This document shows positions 18,729-26,988 of a DNA stretch of 64,000 nucleotides, piece after piece. Origin of the DNA: Bacteroidota bacterium (lineage in GTDB: Bacteria; Bacteroidota; Bacteroidia; JAHEXY01). The notes beneath the pieces are model-generated. The model saw nothing but the letters and a program-made list of their open reading frames with translations. It had not been told where the DNA came from and did not search any database. Position 1 is the first letter of the stretch. Every line of letters begins with the position of its first letter. A program made the position numbers and the translations under genes. Location of the stretch: positions 1 through 64,000 of the forward strand of contig JAHEXY010000013.1 of assembly GCA_023251875.1 (NCBI GenBank). The letters run 5' to 3'.

Positions 18729-20126
18729 TTATTCAATTATTAGCATTTGTTTTTGTGATACAACATCACCTTGCACTTGCACAAAATAAGTTCCGGAAGC
18801 AATTGAATTATTGATTGGCAATTGAACACTAGGACTTGATTGCGAAACTAAATTATTTTGTTTGTAAATAACATTACCTAAAACATCATAAATTACTGTG
18901 GTTATATTTTGCTCTTTTTCAGTTGTAACAATAAGATTAAGATTATTTCCGGTTACAATTGGATTCGGAAACATGGCAACATTATTTGCATTTGAGATAT
19001 GATTGTTAACCGTTGATGTTGAAATATTATTAAAATTAATACTGTAGCCAATTTGCTCAAGTACTTTAGCTTCTTGCTCATGCATTTCACGAACCACAAC
19101 ACCTTTTGACAAGCTTGGATGCATCAAATATTTTGTACCATCCGTTAATCTATTACTATCAAAATGATCGAGGCTTGAACTGTTAAAAGGATTAGGAGAA
19201 TAAACGGCCCCATAAGATCCATTACCAAAATCAAATACAACTCCATCTGTAGCTAATTCAGAAGAACTGGAAGAAAAAGTAGCGGCAGAGTTTTGTCCGC
19301 CTGTAGTAGTAAATAAATCAGAATAATTATCGCTTTGCAGATATTCATCATATGATGAGTAAACGCCACTTGATATTTGAGATGAACCATCTGAATTAGA
19401 CATGCTAGTAAAACCAAATGCATGACCTAATTCATGAATGGATACTGTATACAAGTCATATTCACTAGAGGTTGGAAGTCTATTGTAATCGTCATTAAAT
19501 GTATAATAGAAATTGTAAGTAACCAATCCATCTGCCAATGTTGAAGAAGGGTCTACTCCTGTTATAATATGTCTCCACACGGTACCGTTTTGAAAACCTG
19601 GAGTACTAAAATAATATTGACCTCCCCATGCAAGTGCATAGCCACTTATATTTTCTGATTCTTGTATTTCAATATCTGCAGACCCTGTATTGGTAATAAT
19701 GTTTGCATAATAAGCAACAGCTTGTTCAATGGTAGCTCTTCTTGTAGCGCCAGCAGTTGGATCATCAAAGCCATAACCGGTAGCATTGGCAACATCTAAA
19801 AAAGTAACAGTAAAAGTAGTACTCGTTTGGTTTTTATTGCTCAGTTTCGGATTGCTTTTTACTACAGAGGTAATACCTTTTTTTACTCTCTCATCTAAAC
19901 TTAATTTATAAATGGGATTTGATTTTACTTCGTCACCTTTTTTGTTTATATATTTTGATGAACCGTTTATAATTTGTTCGTTAAGCACAAATTTTGATTT
20001 ATCGTCCATAACATCAAACATAGCATTATCTTGAGCAAAAAGAGAAGTTTGAGAAATAAAGCTAAGGCCTGCTGCGAATATGATACGTTTAAAGTTCTTC
20101 ATTCCTTTTGAGTATTGATTCTTCAT
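18729..20126 (-). CDS. Secreted zinc metalloprotease-like protein with T9SS type A sorting domain
   Basis: 465 residues. A signal peptide ends SLFAQ; start codons exist at 20126 and at 20102 (MKNFKRIIF), and the second gives the more typical signal peptide. The core carries HELGHAFGF at about 231-239, an HExxHxxGF zinc motif. The position of the usual third metzincin ligand is Ser, as in several Bacteroidota exported families with HExxHxxGFxS, so the third ligand lies elsewhere or activity is uncertain. The C-terminal 80 residues (FPNPIVTGNNLNL, YDVLGNVIY, SGTYFVQV) form a T9SS type A sorting domain, predicting transport across the outer membrane and cleavage. The substrate is unknown. Confidence 0.85.
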   Translation of the reverse strand: MKNQYSKGMKNFKRIIFAAGLSFISQTSLFAQDNAMFDVMDDKSKFVLNEQIINGSSKYINKKGDEVKSNPIYKLSLDERVKKGITSVVKSNPKLSNKNQTSTTFTVTFLDVANATGYGFDDPTAGATRRATIEQAVAYYANIITNTGSADIEIQESENISGYALAWGGQYYFSTPGFQNGTVWRHIITGVDPSSTLADGLVTYNFYYTFNDDYNRLPTSSEYDLYTVSIHELGHAFGFTSMSNSDGSSQISSGVYSSYDEYLQSDNYSDLFTTTGGQNSAATFSSSSSELATDGVVFDFGNGSYGAVYSPNPFNSSSLDHFDSNRLTDGTKYLMHPSLSKGVVVREMHEQEAKVLEQIGYSINFNNISTSTVNNHISNANNVAMFPNPIVTGNNLNLIVTTEKEQNITTVIYDVLGNVIYKQNNLVSQSSPSVQLPINNSIASGTYFVQVQGDVVSQKQMLIIE

Positions 20127-20336
20127 AATTCAAGATTTTATTTTGGGTTGCTTTTTTATTATTCTCTTATACTCAGATTTCCTTAATAAGGTTTCATTTT
20201 TATAAAAAGTTTTATGAAGCAATTCACAAAACACATATAATTAATTGAAATACATGATATTAAAAATTAAATAAACAAATGATTTTAGAAGTAAAATAGA
20301 AGAAAATTAAGCTAGGGGTACTTCTTTTGAAGAAAA

Positions 20337-21215
20337 TTAATTTACCTGTAGAAGTTCAATTTCATACACCACTGGTGTATAAGGAGGAATAATTCCAGTA
20401 CTGGAACCTTTTTCTCCAAAAGCCAAAAAAGAAGGAACAATAATTTTTGCTTTTTCGCCTTCATGCATCCTATACAAAGCTTGTTCAATACCGGGTATCA
20501 CTTGATCTTTTACACCTAAAACAAATTCAAATGGGGCATTTTTTTCAGTAGTTGAATCGAATAATTGACCATCTAAAAAACTTCCTTCGTAATTTATTTT
20601 TACACCATGACCGTTCAATGGCATTTTTCCATTGGTTTTATTTTCATTAATAAAATAAAGGCCTGATGAAGTGGCTTGCACATCAATATGATTTTCTGTT
20701 AAATAATTAGCAAGAATGGTAAGCTCATCCATGTCCTTATATTCATAAGCATCAATAAAGTTTTTGTTTAAGGGATAATCATCATTCAATGACCTTATAT
20801 CCGTTATTTTAACACCAACCGTTAAGTAACTACCAGCAATTATATAACTGGGGAGAAGCTGATTAAGGCCTTTTATATAAAATGAATCTGCAAATAATTT
20901 AAAAGAAGCACTATCTCCTAAAGATAAACTAAGTAAACCATCTTCAAGAGAGCCCTGATAAGGAGATGAAGATAAAATAATTTTTTTTGCCGATTGATGA
21001 ATAATAGAATCTTTATCTGTTTTAAATACAACCAAAACGGTTAATAAATCGCCAACCTTTGGATACATTTCTTGAGCACCCAATGTATGTAATTTGTAAT
21101 ACAAGCCGTGCTCATTTACTGAATAGCCCTTAAATTTTTCATCATTACATGAAAAAAAAAGACTTACTAATAGAAAGTATAGGATATTTATATTTTTCTC
21201 ACTGAAAATTATCAT
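20337..21215 (-). CDS. FKBP-type peptidyl-prolyl isomerase lipoprotein (GldI-like)
   Basis: 292 residues. The N-terminal hydrophobic segment ends LFFSC, a lipobox with Cys at about 23, followed by NDEK, an acidic stretch of the kind linked to surface export in Bacteroidota. Residues about 35-160 look like a degenerate FKBP fold without the standard motifs. Residues about 175-292 form a canonical FKBP domain (VKINYEGSFLDGQLFDS, VIPGIEQAL, IPPYTPVVYEIEL). The family catalyses proline isomerisation during folding of exported proteins. Tandem FKBP lipoproteins such as GldI accompany gliding/T9SS systems, and the nearby T9SS cargo makes that role plausible, but it is inference. TAGCTTTG at 21291-21284 (minus) may be its -7 element. 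Confidence 0.85.
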   Translation of the reverse strand: MIIFSEKNINILYFLLVSLFFSCNDEKFKGYSVNEHGLYYKLHTLGAQEMYPKVGDLLTVLVVFKTDKDSIIHQSAKKIILSSSPYQGSLEDGLLSLSLGDSASFKLFADSFYIKGLNQLLPSYIIAGSYLTVGVKITDIRSLNDDYPLNKNFIDAYEYKDMDELTILANYLTENHIDVQATSSGLYFINENKTNGKMPLNGHGVKINYEGSFLDGQLFDSTTEKNAPFEFVLGVKDQVIPGIEQALYRMHEGEKAKIIVPSFLAFGEKGSSTGIIPPYTPVVYEIELLQVN

Positions 21216-21409
21216 GCATAAAACTACAAAACATTTCTATAAAAAGAATTAGGGCATAAGAGAGTAATATACCATAAAAAATACAAAGCTATTATTTAAG
21301 TAAATACATATATTTTACTATAAAATAGAAACATTATATATAAAAATGCGTATAAGGGTATGTAAGTCTTTTCTGTTTCGCGTTTCTAAACATCTTAAAA
21401 CTTATCCCT

Positions 21410-22549
21410 ATGCGAAAAATACTAGCTTCACTTTTTTATGTTTTACTTATAGTAAACATTTTTTCTTCTTGTAAAAAAACAGAAGACATTTCATTTCTTC
21501 ATACAAAAGAAGCTGCCAATGATGCAACTGTTGCAACATCAACCTCTACCAGTGCCATGGAAACACCCAAAGGCCTGTATGCAGTACAAAGAGTGAACAA
21601 AGCCCAAGATGATGCTGTATTAAAAAACACTTCTATTGATGGTATTTTTATTCGTACAACCTGGAGTAGTATTGAAAGTATTGAAGGTTCATACGATTGG
21701 ACCTTTATTGATAGTGAAATTGACAGGGCAATTGCAAACAACAAAAAAGTTGAAATTGCAATCATGGCAGGAGATAATTCTCCTTCATGGCTAGAGCGCA
21801 AAGGGGTAAAGTTTTTAGATTTTAAAATTATACCGCATGCCGGTGAGGGTAATCCGCATTGGACACATATTCCAATTGTATGGGATGCACAATTTATTAC
21901 TTCCTATTCAAACATGGTTAAAGCATTTGCCTCTCATTTAAAATCATCATCGGCCCGTTACAATGCTATTTCATTAATTAAAATAAATGGTATTAATCAA
22001 GAAACAGCTGAAACGCGCCTACCTTATCAAGATACCTCATACATTAGCGGTACAGATACTGCAAGCAATGCACCTCAAATATGGATTGCAAATGGATATG
22101 CTCCGAGTAAAGTACTTGCTGCATGGGATCAATTAGCAACAGTTTATTCAAGTAGTTTCCCGGACAAAGCCATTGGAACAGCCATTATTCCTGATCCAAG
22201 AGGATTTCCTTCTATTGACGAAACCGGGGCTTTAATTAAAGACAGATATAATTATACAACTAAGAGTATAATTGACAAAAGTATATTAAGCTACAACAAT
22301 CAAAATATTCTTTTATTCAATTCCTTAACCGATAAAAGTGTAACAAGTGATCTTTTAACTTATGTTACACAAGCCAATACTTTATTATCATTTCAAGAAA
22401 ATGAAGTTTATGATGGTAAATCCAATACCTGGGTTGAAAACATGATTAAAAACGGAGTAAACAGTGGCGGAAAATTTATTGAAATTTTTAATGCAACTAT
22501 TAAAGCATATCCAACAGGGGTAGCTAGAGGAAGAACTTATTTTAAATAA
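21410..22549 (+). CDS. Lipoprotein with glycoside-hydrolase-like TIM-barrel domain
   Basis: 379 residues. The signal segment ends NIFSSC, a lipobox with Cys about 21, followed by KKTED. From about residue 50 the sequence resembles clan-A glycoside hydrolases: GIFIRTTWSSIESIEGSYDWTFIDSEI matches the pattern where a line of residues sets up the substrate groove in GH42/GH5-like barrels, followed by KKVEIAIMAGDNSPSWL. ISLIKINGINQETAETRLP near 180 occupies the place of the acid/base strand but lacks the usual NEP. A carbohydrate-active role is therefore inference, and catalytic residues cannot be fixed by eye. It is a single gene, convergent with the small membrane protein gene and ending in a shared hairpin. 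Confidence 0.75.
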   Translation: MRKILASLFYVLLIVNIFSSCKKTEDISFLHTKEAANDATVATSTSTSAMETPKGLYAVQRVNKAQDDAVLKNTSIDGIFIRTTWSSIESIEGSYDWTFIDSEIDRAIANNKKVEIAIMAGDNSPSWLERKGVKFLDFKIIPHAGEGNPHWTHIPIVWDAQFITSYSNMVKAFASHLKSSSARYNAISLIKINGINQETAETRLPYQDTSYISGTDTASNAPQIWIANGYAPSKVLAAWDQLATVYSSSFPDKAIGTAIIPDPRGFPSIDETGALIKDRYNYTTKSIIDKSILSYNNQNILLFNSLTDKSVTSDLLTYVTQANTLLSFQENEVYDGKSNTWVENMIKNGVNSGGKFIEIFNATIKAYPTGVARGRTYFK

Positions 22550-22573
22550 AAAATTACTATAAATAATGTAACA

Positions 22574-22608
22574 TTAGAAAAGGTATCTGTTTTAGACGCC
22601 TTTTCTAA
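22574..22608. terminator. Bidirectional hairpin terminator between convergent genes
   Basis: TTAGAAAAGG (22574-22583) and CCTTTTCTAA (22599-22608) form a perfect 10-bp stem with a 15-base loop. The right arm overlaps the TAG stop of the minus-strand gene ending at 22605. The GC content is modest, but the position between convergent genes fits termination in both directions. Confidence 0.65.
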
Positions 22609-23024
22609 TTTACTTCTTCATCATTAACATTCGAATGGTGGTTATTCCTTTTTATTGATGTTGCAAGAGGGGCTTCAAGTAGTGAAGTAACAATAGATAA
22701 AATAATGCTAAACAATAAAGCCCACCACCAACTATCCACTTTAAAACCTTCTACAAAATAAGCAGTGAGCTCAATCATACCTGCATTTATGAGTATGAGA
22801 AATAAACCAAGAGTAATAAGTGTAAACGGAATAGTTAGCAATACCAATAAGGGTTTAATAAAAGTATTTAACACTGATAGAACTATTGCAGCTAAAAGGG
22901 CAGTTACATAGTTATTATTATCAACATGTACTCCAGGAAGAATGTAAGCCGTTACTAAAACAGCTAAACCTGAAACCCCAAGATGTATAAGATGTTTTAA
23001 AAGTCTATCCATTGAGCTTTGCAT
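22605..23024 (-). CDS. Phage_holin_4_2 / YvlD-type four-helix membrane protein
   Basis: 139 residues with four predicted membrane helices ([72 protein letters not shown]). The P-G-V and [21 protein letters not shown] pattern is typical of the YvlD/DUF360 family annotated as phage holin family 4. Despite the name these are ordinary chromosomal inner-membrane proteins of unknown role; no prophage genes are nearby. The first ATG overlaps the upstream aldolase gene by 20 bp and a second ATG at 23012 by 8 bp, so the two genes are translationally linked. Confidence 0.85.
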   Translation of the reverse strand: MQSSMDRLLKHLIHLGVSGLAVLVTAYILPGVHVDNNNYVTALLAAIVLSVLNTFIKPLLVLLTIPFTLITLGLFLILINAGMIELTAYFVEGFKVDSWWWALLFSIILSIVTSLLEAPLATSIKRNNHHSNVNDEEVN

Positions 23025-23664
23025 GATCGGCTAAAAATTGGGCAAGTCCGGCATCCGTTAAAGGATGTTTCAACAAACCCGTAATTACATTTAGTGGACA
23101 AGTAGCCACATCAGCGCCAATTTCAGCACATTTAATTAAATGCATGGTATGACGAATAGAAGCAGCCAATACCTGGGTTGGTAAATTGTATTGTCTATAT
23201 ATATGAACAATTTGTTCTATTAATAATAAGCCATCTGATGAAATATCATCCAAGCGACCCAAAAATGGAGAAACATAAGTAGCTCCTGCTTTAGCGGCTA
23301 ATAAAGCTTGGCCTGCATTAAAAACAAGTGTACAATTTGTTTTAATTCCTTTTGAAGAAAAATATTTAATTGCTTTTATGCCATCTTTTATCATGGGCAC
23401 TTTTACAACTATTTGCTTGTGTAATGCAGCTAGTACTTCCCCTTCTCTAACAATTCCATCAAAATCCGTAGCAATTACTTCTGCACTTATATCTCCTCCT
23501 TTAACAATGTTACAGATATCAACATAATGTTTTTTAATATTAGCATCGCCCTTAATTCCTTCTTTTGCCATAAGAGAAGGATTAGTAGTAACCCCATCAA
23601 GTATGCCTAGCTCTTGCGCTTCCATTATTTGTTGAAGGTTTGCAGTATCAATAAAAAACTTCAT
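23005..23664 (-). CDS. fsa: Fructose-6-phosphate aldolase / small transaldolase
   Basis: 219 residues of the transaldolase subfamily TalC/FSA, which forms or cleaves a C-C bond through a Schiff-base lysine (fructose-6-phosphate from dihydroxyacetone and glyceraldehyde-3-phosphate, or transaldolase). The N-terminus KFFIDTAN, the DGVTTNPSL motif, the catalytic Lys88 in [17 protein letters not shown] and [11 protein letters not shown] are all present. The size matches the short family (about 215-220) rather than classical transaldolase (about 320). I cannot distinguish FSA from transaldolase activity. It overlaps the YvlD-like gene downstream. Confidence 0.93.
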   Translation of the reverse strand: MKFFIDTANLQQIMEAQELGILDGVTTNPSLMAKEGIKGDANIKKHYVDICNIVKGGDISAEVIATDFDGIVREGEVLAALHKQIVVKVPMIKDGIKAIKYFSSKGIKTNCTLVFNAGQALLAAKAGATYVSPFLGRLDDISSDGLLLIEQIVHIYRQYNLPTQVLAASIRHTMHLIKCAEIGADVATCPLNVITGLLKHPLTDAGLAQFLADHAKLNG

Positions 23665-23731
23665 ATCAATGTTTTTTTATCTCTATCAAAATTTTATTCA
23701 AATAATTTTCGAAAGAGTGGTTTATTTTTTG

Positions 23732-23740
23732 ACAAAGGTA
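23732..23740 (-). promoter_or_regulatory. Putative -7 promoter element of the fructose-6-phosphate aldolase gene
   Basis: On the minus strand the sequence reads TACCTTTGT, matching TAnnTTTG, 68 bases upstream of the aldolase ATG. No strong -33 TTTG lies at the right spacing. Confidence 0.45.
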
Positions 23741-23797
23741 CAAACATTCTCTTAATGTTTTAAAAAATTAAAGATTACATCATTTGCTGGAAGAGGC

Positions 23798-25888
23798 CTA
23801 CAATTTCGGGTACTCAACCCTCACATGGTAAATACTTAAAAGTTCTTTTATAAATAATTTTTTTAATACGGTAATATCCTTAAAAGTAATATTGGCATTC
23901 GAAAACTGCTCCTCTTTCATTTGATGATCAATAATGTTTTTCACCAAAGATGATATCGATTCAAAATCATATTTACTTAAACTGCGGGCAGCAGCTTCAA
24001 CTGAATCAGCCATCATAAGCACCGCAGTTTCTTTGGTAAACGGACTTGGGCCGGGATAGCAAAATTTATCTTCATCAATTTTTGCTTCTGGATAAGTTTT
24101 AATAAATGAACGATAGAAATATTGAACCTTGCCTGTACCATGATGAGTTCTGATAAAATCAATTATTGGGTCTGGTAATTTATGTTTTTTAGCCATTTCT
24201 ATTCCTTTAATTACATGGCTAATAATTATTTGGGCACTGTCTTCAAAACTAAGCCCATCATGTGGATTAACTCCTGTTATTTGGTTTTCTATAAAATAAA
24301 AAGGCATTTCTGATTTACCAATATCATGATACAAGGCACCAACTCTCACTAAAAGGGGATTGCCGCCTATTTTATAAACGGCACTTTCTGCTAAATTTGC
24401 TACTTGCATTGAATGTTGAAAAGTGCCAGGGGCTTTTGCTGCTAAAGTACGCAAGAGCGGGTGATTGGTATCACTCAACTCCATCAAAGAAACATCCGAA
24501 ACCAAACCAAAAACTTTCTCGGAAATATAGATAAAAGGATAGGCAGATAGCAATAGTAAGCCGTTAATAGCAAATTTTCCTATTACAGAGGGTTGAATAG
24601 CCGCATAAGATCCATCAAATGAAATCGTAATTCCAATATAGATCACAGAATATGCAATAAATACTAACGCAGATGTAATAAAAAGTTGAGAACGATTTTT
24701 AATATTTACTAAACTAAAAATAGCAATATTACCCACTACTATTTGCATGAAAAAGAATTCAGCACTATTGGGCATCCAAAAGGCTAAAATTAAAACAGTA
24801 GATAAATGAATAAATAAAGCAAGTCGTGAATCATAAAATACTTTTATTAATAAGGGCAGTATGCAAATAGGAACAGCATACAGGTTGGATATATCACCAA
24901 ATTTTAATACTAATCTTACTACAAATGCAGTAAAAAACATCGTTAATAAAATAAATGTAAGCTGAGGATTATGTTCAAATATATCCTTACGAAACAAAAG
25001 TAGAAATGAAGTAATAACAGCAATTACAAACAAAACAATAATAAAATGTCCTAATAAAACATAAAGCCAATTAGCGCTATGTTCATCTACTTTTTCATAC
25101 TCCGTTTTAAGTGATTGTAATATTTGGTATTTATTATCAGAAATAATTTGTCCGGTTGAAATAACCAATTCTCCCTGCTGAACCAATCCATAAGTAATGG
25201 ATATTTTATCAACTTCCTTTTTCAGTGCATTCTTGGTGTATTCTTCACTATAATATAAATTTGATTTTAAACTATTTTTTAAAATGGAGCTTATCGTATT
25301 CTTATCTTCATTATCAATATTTTTACATTCTTGATCAATAATTGTTACTGCAAATTCAAGTGAGGGTACATCACCTAAAGTGACCAAATATTCCCCATCT
25401 TTAACAATTACAATTTCAAAATCTTTGTTTTCATTTACATAAGGATTATTTTGAAGGTTACTCGAAATGATGCCTTTATCATATACTTTTTGAAGAATAG
25501 CATGTCCAATTTTTTTATACTTGTCTTTTTTATCAAATACATTCAATAAACCTCTTTTCTGAAAATTATTGTCTATTTGTTTATCAAAAGATTCAATTAC
25601 TTGCTTGTAGATTTCTTTATCAAATAGAAAATATCGTTTTACATGTAATTTAATTTCATTTTGCTCATTACTAAGATCTTCTTTTGATTTATAAATAGAA
25701 AAATCAAAGGGGGCAAATATATTTTCGTAAAGCCAAGGCTTTCCTTTTTGGTAGGTATATTTAAACTGAACACCACTCGGAAACAAATACACAAAAGCTG
25801 CTATAATAACTGAAAACAAAGCAATTTTATATACGTATTCATGTTGTTTAACCATCAAGTAAGCAATATGTAAAAATTGTTTTTTCAT
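23798..25888 (-). CDS. 7TM-HD family phosphohydrolase (PgpH/YqfF-like)
   Basis: About 696 residues, starting at the ATG at 25888 rather than the in-frame TTG one codon earlier. Order: one N-terminal membrane helix, an extracytoplasmic 7TMR-HDED domain of about 240 residues, seven membrane helices (about 270-480), then a cytoplasmic HD domain. The HD residues appear in FQHSMQVANLAESAV, ALYHDIGKSEMP and THHGTGKVQYFY. PgpH, the studied member in Firmicutes, hydrolyses cyclic di-AMP. Whether the Bacteroidota protein does the same is inference, though many members of the phylum do make c-di-AMP. The gene has its own 426-bp upstream region containing repeats. Confidence 0.9.
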   Translation of the reverse strand: MKKQFLHIAYLMVKQHEYVYKIALFSVIIAAFVYLFPSGVQFKYTYQKGKPWLYENIFAPFDFSIYKSKEDLSNEQNEIKLHVKRYFLFDKEIYKQVIESFDKQIDNNFQKRGLLNVFDKKDKYKKIGHAILQKVYDKGIISSNLQNNPYVNENKDFEIVIVKDGEYLVTLGDVPSLEFAVTIIDQECKNIDNEDKNTISSILKNSLKSNLYYSEEYTKNALKKEVDKISITYGLVQQGELVISTGQIISDNKYQILQSLKTEYEKVDEHSANWLYVLLGHFIIVLFVIAVITSFLLLFRKDIFEHNPQLTFILLTMFFTAFVVRLVLKFGDISNLYAVPICILPLLIKVFYDSRLALFIHLSTVLILAFWMPNSAEFFFMQIVVGNIAIFSLVNIKNRSQLFITSALVFIAYSVIYIGITISFDGSYAAIQPSVIGKFAINGLLLLSAYPFIYISEKVFGLVSDVSLMELSDTNHPLLRTLAAKAPGTFQHSMQVANLAESAVYKIGGNPLLVRVGALYHDIGKSEMPFYFIENQITGVNPHDGLSFEDSAQIIISHVIKGIEMAKKHKLPDPIIDFIRTHHGTGKVQYFYRSFIKTYPEAKIDEDKFCYPGPSPFTKETAVLMMADSVEAAARSLSKYDFESISSLVKNIIDHQMKEEQFSNANITFKDITVLKKLFIKELLSIYHVRVEYPKL

Positions 25889-25998
25889 CAATTTTATTAA
25901 ACTATATAAAGGCTACTAATTTAAACATTATTCATTTACAAAAATTCGCACAACCCTTTGTTTACATTCATATGTATATAATTTTATTTTTTAGCAGT

Positions 25999-26065
25999 CA
26001 TATGGAATACGCCATGTTATATTCATTTGTGTTTGTGCACGTTCGGTGCATGGCTATTTCATATG
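25999..26065 (+). repeat. Dispersed repeat, copy 2, with inverted partner
   Basis: GTTCGGTGCATGG-CTATTTCATAT at 26041-26064 matches 17374-17397 with one difference, and both copies are preceded by GTGCAC. Here an inverted version, CATATGGAATACGCCATG at 25999-26016, lies upstream, so the copy can fold as a long imperfect hairpin. Confidence 0.6.
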
Positions 26066-26085
26066 TAGATAATTTGTTTTAAAAA

Positions 26086-26207
26086 TGTCATCCCGATAGA
26101 TCGCATAGGCGTCAAGCTAAGTATAGCTCGTATAGTATGCTTGTGCAGCATTGACGCGATCTGTACAAGATTCATAACAACAATATTTTCGTTTACAATG
26201 ACGCTTT
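26086..26207. repeat. Palindromic REP/MITE-like element (GTCAT...ATGAC)
   Basis: The element is bounded by GTCAT (26087) and AATGAC (about 26199-26204). Inside, GATCGC...GGCGTCAA pairs with TTGACGCGATC across a loop of about 35 bases. The GATCGCxxxG, CGATCTGT and AATGAC pieces resemble intergenic palindromes common in Bacteroidota genomes. No ORF or transposase is present. Confidence 0.5.
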
Positions 26208-26285
26208 TGAGACAGCCTCATAGTGTGAGATTTAAAAATGCTGCTTTTAAGCATAAACTATACGTGTTTTCTGCCAAATTGTCCC

Positions 26286-26294
26286 TATTTTTGC
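26286..26294 (+). promoter_or_regulatory. Putative -7 promoter element of grpE-dnaJ
   Basis: TATTTTTGC matches TAnnTTTG(C) and lies 20 bases upstream of the grpE ATG, giving a short leader. No CIRCE inverted repeat (TTAGCACTC-N9-GAGTGCTAA) is visible near it. Confidence 0.55.
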
Positions 26295-26314
26295 GCTGGC
26301 AAGTTATTTGAACA

Positions 26315-26899
26315 ATGAGTTTATTAAAAAAAATACGTACCATGGTTGATAATGCAATGAATTCTACAGAAGATAAAACTGAAGAAAAAGAAACAACAAT
26401 TGAGAATAATGATCAGCAAACTACAGAAGCAAATGTTGATGAAAGCTCAAAAAAACTACAAGAAATTCAAGTTAAATATGATGAATTAAACGAAAAATAC
26501 ATTCGTCTGTTTTCGGAGTTTGATAATTTTAGAAGAAGAACTACCAAAGAAAGAGCTGATTTGTTGCGTTCGGCAGGCGATGATGTACTAAAAGAGATGC
26601 TACCGGTATTGGATGATTTTGATAGGGCAAAAAAAGCCATGCATGCAAGTGAAAATATTACATCAGCCAAAGAAGGTTTCGATTTAATTCACAATAAATT
26701 TACGGATGCCCTTAAGAAAAAAGGAATTGAAGAAATGCAATGCATCGGTGTTGAATTTAATCCTGATTTACATGAAGCCATTACCGAAGTTCCTGCTCCA
26801 TCTGAAGATATGAAAGGAAAAATAATGGATGTAATCGAAAAAGGATTTTACATTAATGGAAAAATATTAAAATACGCTAAGGTGATTGTAGGAAAATAG
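26315..26899 (+). CDS. grpE: Nucleotide exchange factor GrpE
   Basis: 194 residues. The first 50 or so are acidic and disordered, followed by a long coiled coil (about 45-110, including RLFSEFDNFRRRTTKER) and the C-terminal beta domain (EFNPDLHEAITEVPAPS, GFYINGKILKYAKVIVGK). GrpE releases ADP from DnaK during refolding cycles. Size and motif order are standard. dnaJ lies 89 bp downstream on the same strand, with a CCTCTCC repeat in the gap that could attenuate read-through or stabilise the 3' end. dnaK is not in the window. Confidence 0.96.
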   Translation: MSLLKKIRTMVDNAMNSTEDKTEEKETTIENNDQQTTEANVDESSKKLQEIQVKYDELNEKYIRLFSEFDNFRRRTTKERADLLRSAGDDVLKEMLPVLDDFDRAKKAMHASENITSAKEGFDLIHNKFTDALKKKGIEEMQCIGVEFNPDLHEAITEVPAPSEDMKGKIMDVIEKGFYINGKILKYAKVIVGK

Positions 26900-26901
26900 A
26901 C

Positions 26902-26934
26902 CTCTCCCCAACCCTCTCCAAAGGAGAGGGAGTA
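26902..26934. repeat. CCTCTCC/GGAGAGG dispersed element, copy 2
   Basis: CCTCTCCCCAACCCTCTCC-AAA-GGAGAGGGAG begins two bases after the grpE stop. Unlike three other copies it has no long locus-specific flanking stem. A small separate hairpin, AGCAC...GTGCT, follows at about 26940-26955. Confidence 0.75.
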
Positions 26935-26988
26935 AGCCCCAGCACAAGGAAGTGCTAATTGAATACGTTTTAGAAAAATAAAAAATAA

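Larger units (their letters stand above)
25892..26314. other. Gene-free intergenic region with repeats between the divergent HD and grpE genes
   Basis: 423 bp with no convincing ORF. It holds a dispersed repeat with a preceding imperfect inverted copy (25999-26065), a palindromic GTCAT...ATGAC element (26086-26207), GAGACAGCCTC (about 26210-26221), and the grpE promoter near its right end. Confidence 0.6.

Noticed and set aside
22605..23024. Phage holin suggesting a prophage
   Set aside because: The family name is historical. No other phage gene, integrase or attachment site is near, and the gene overlaps a metabolic gene.
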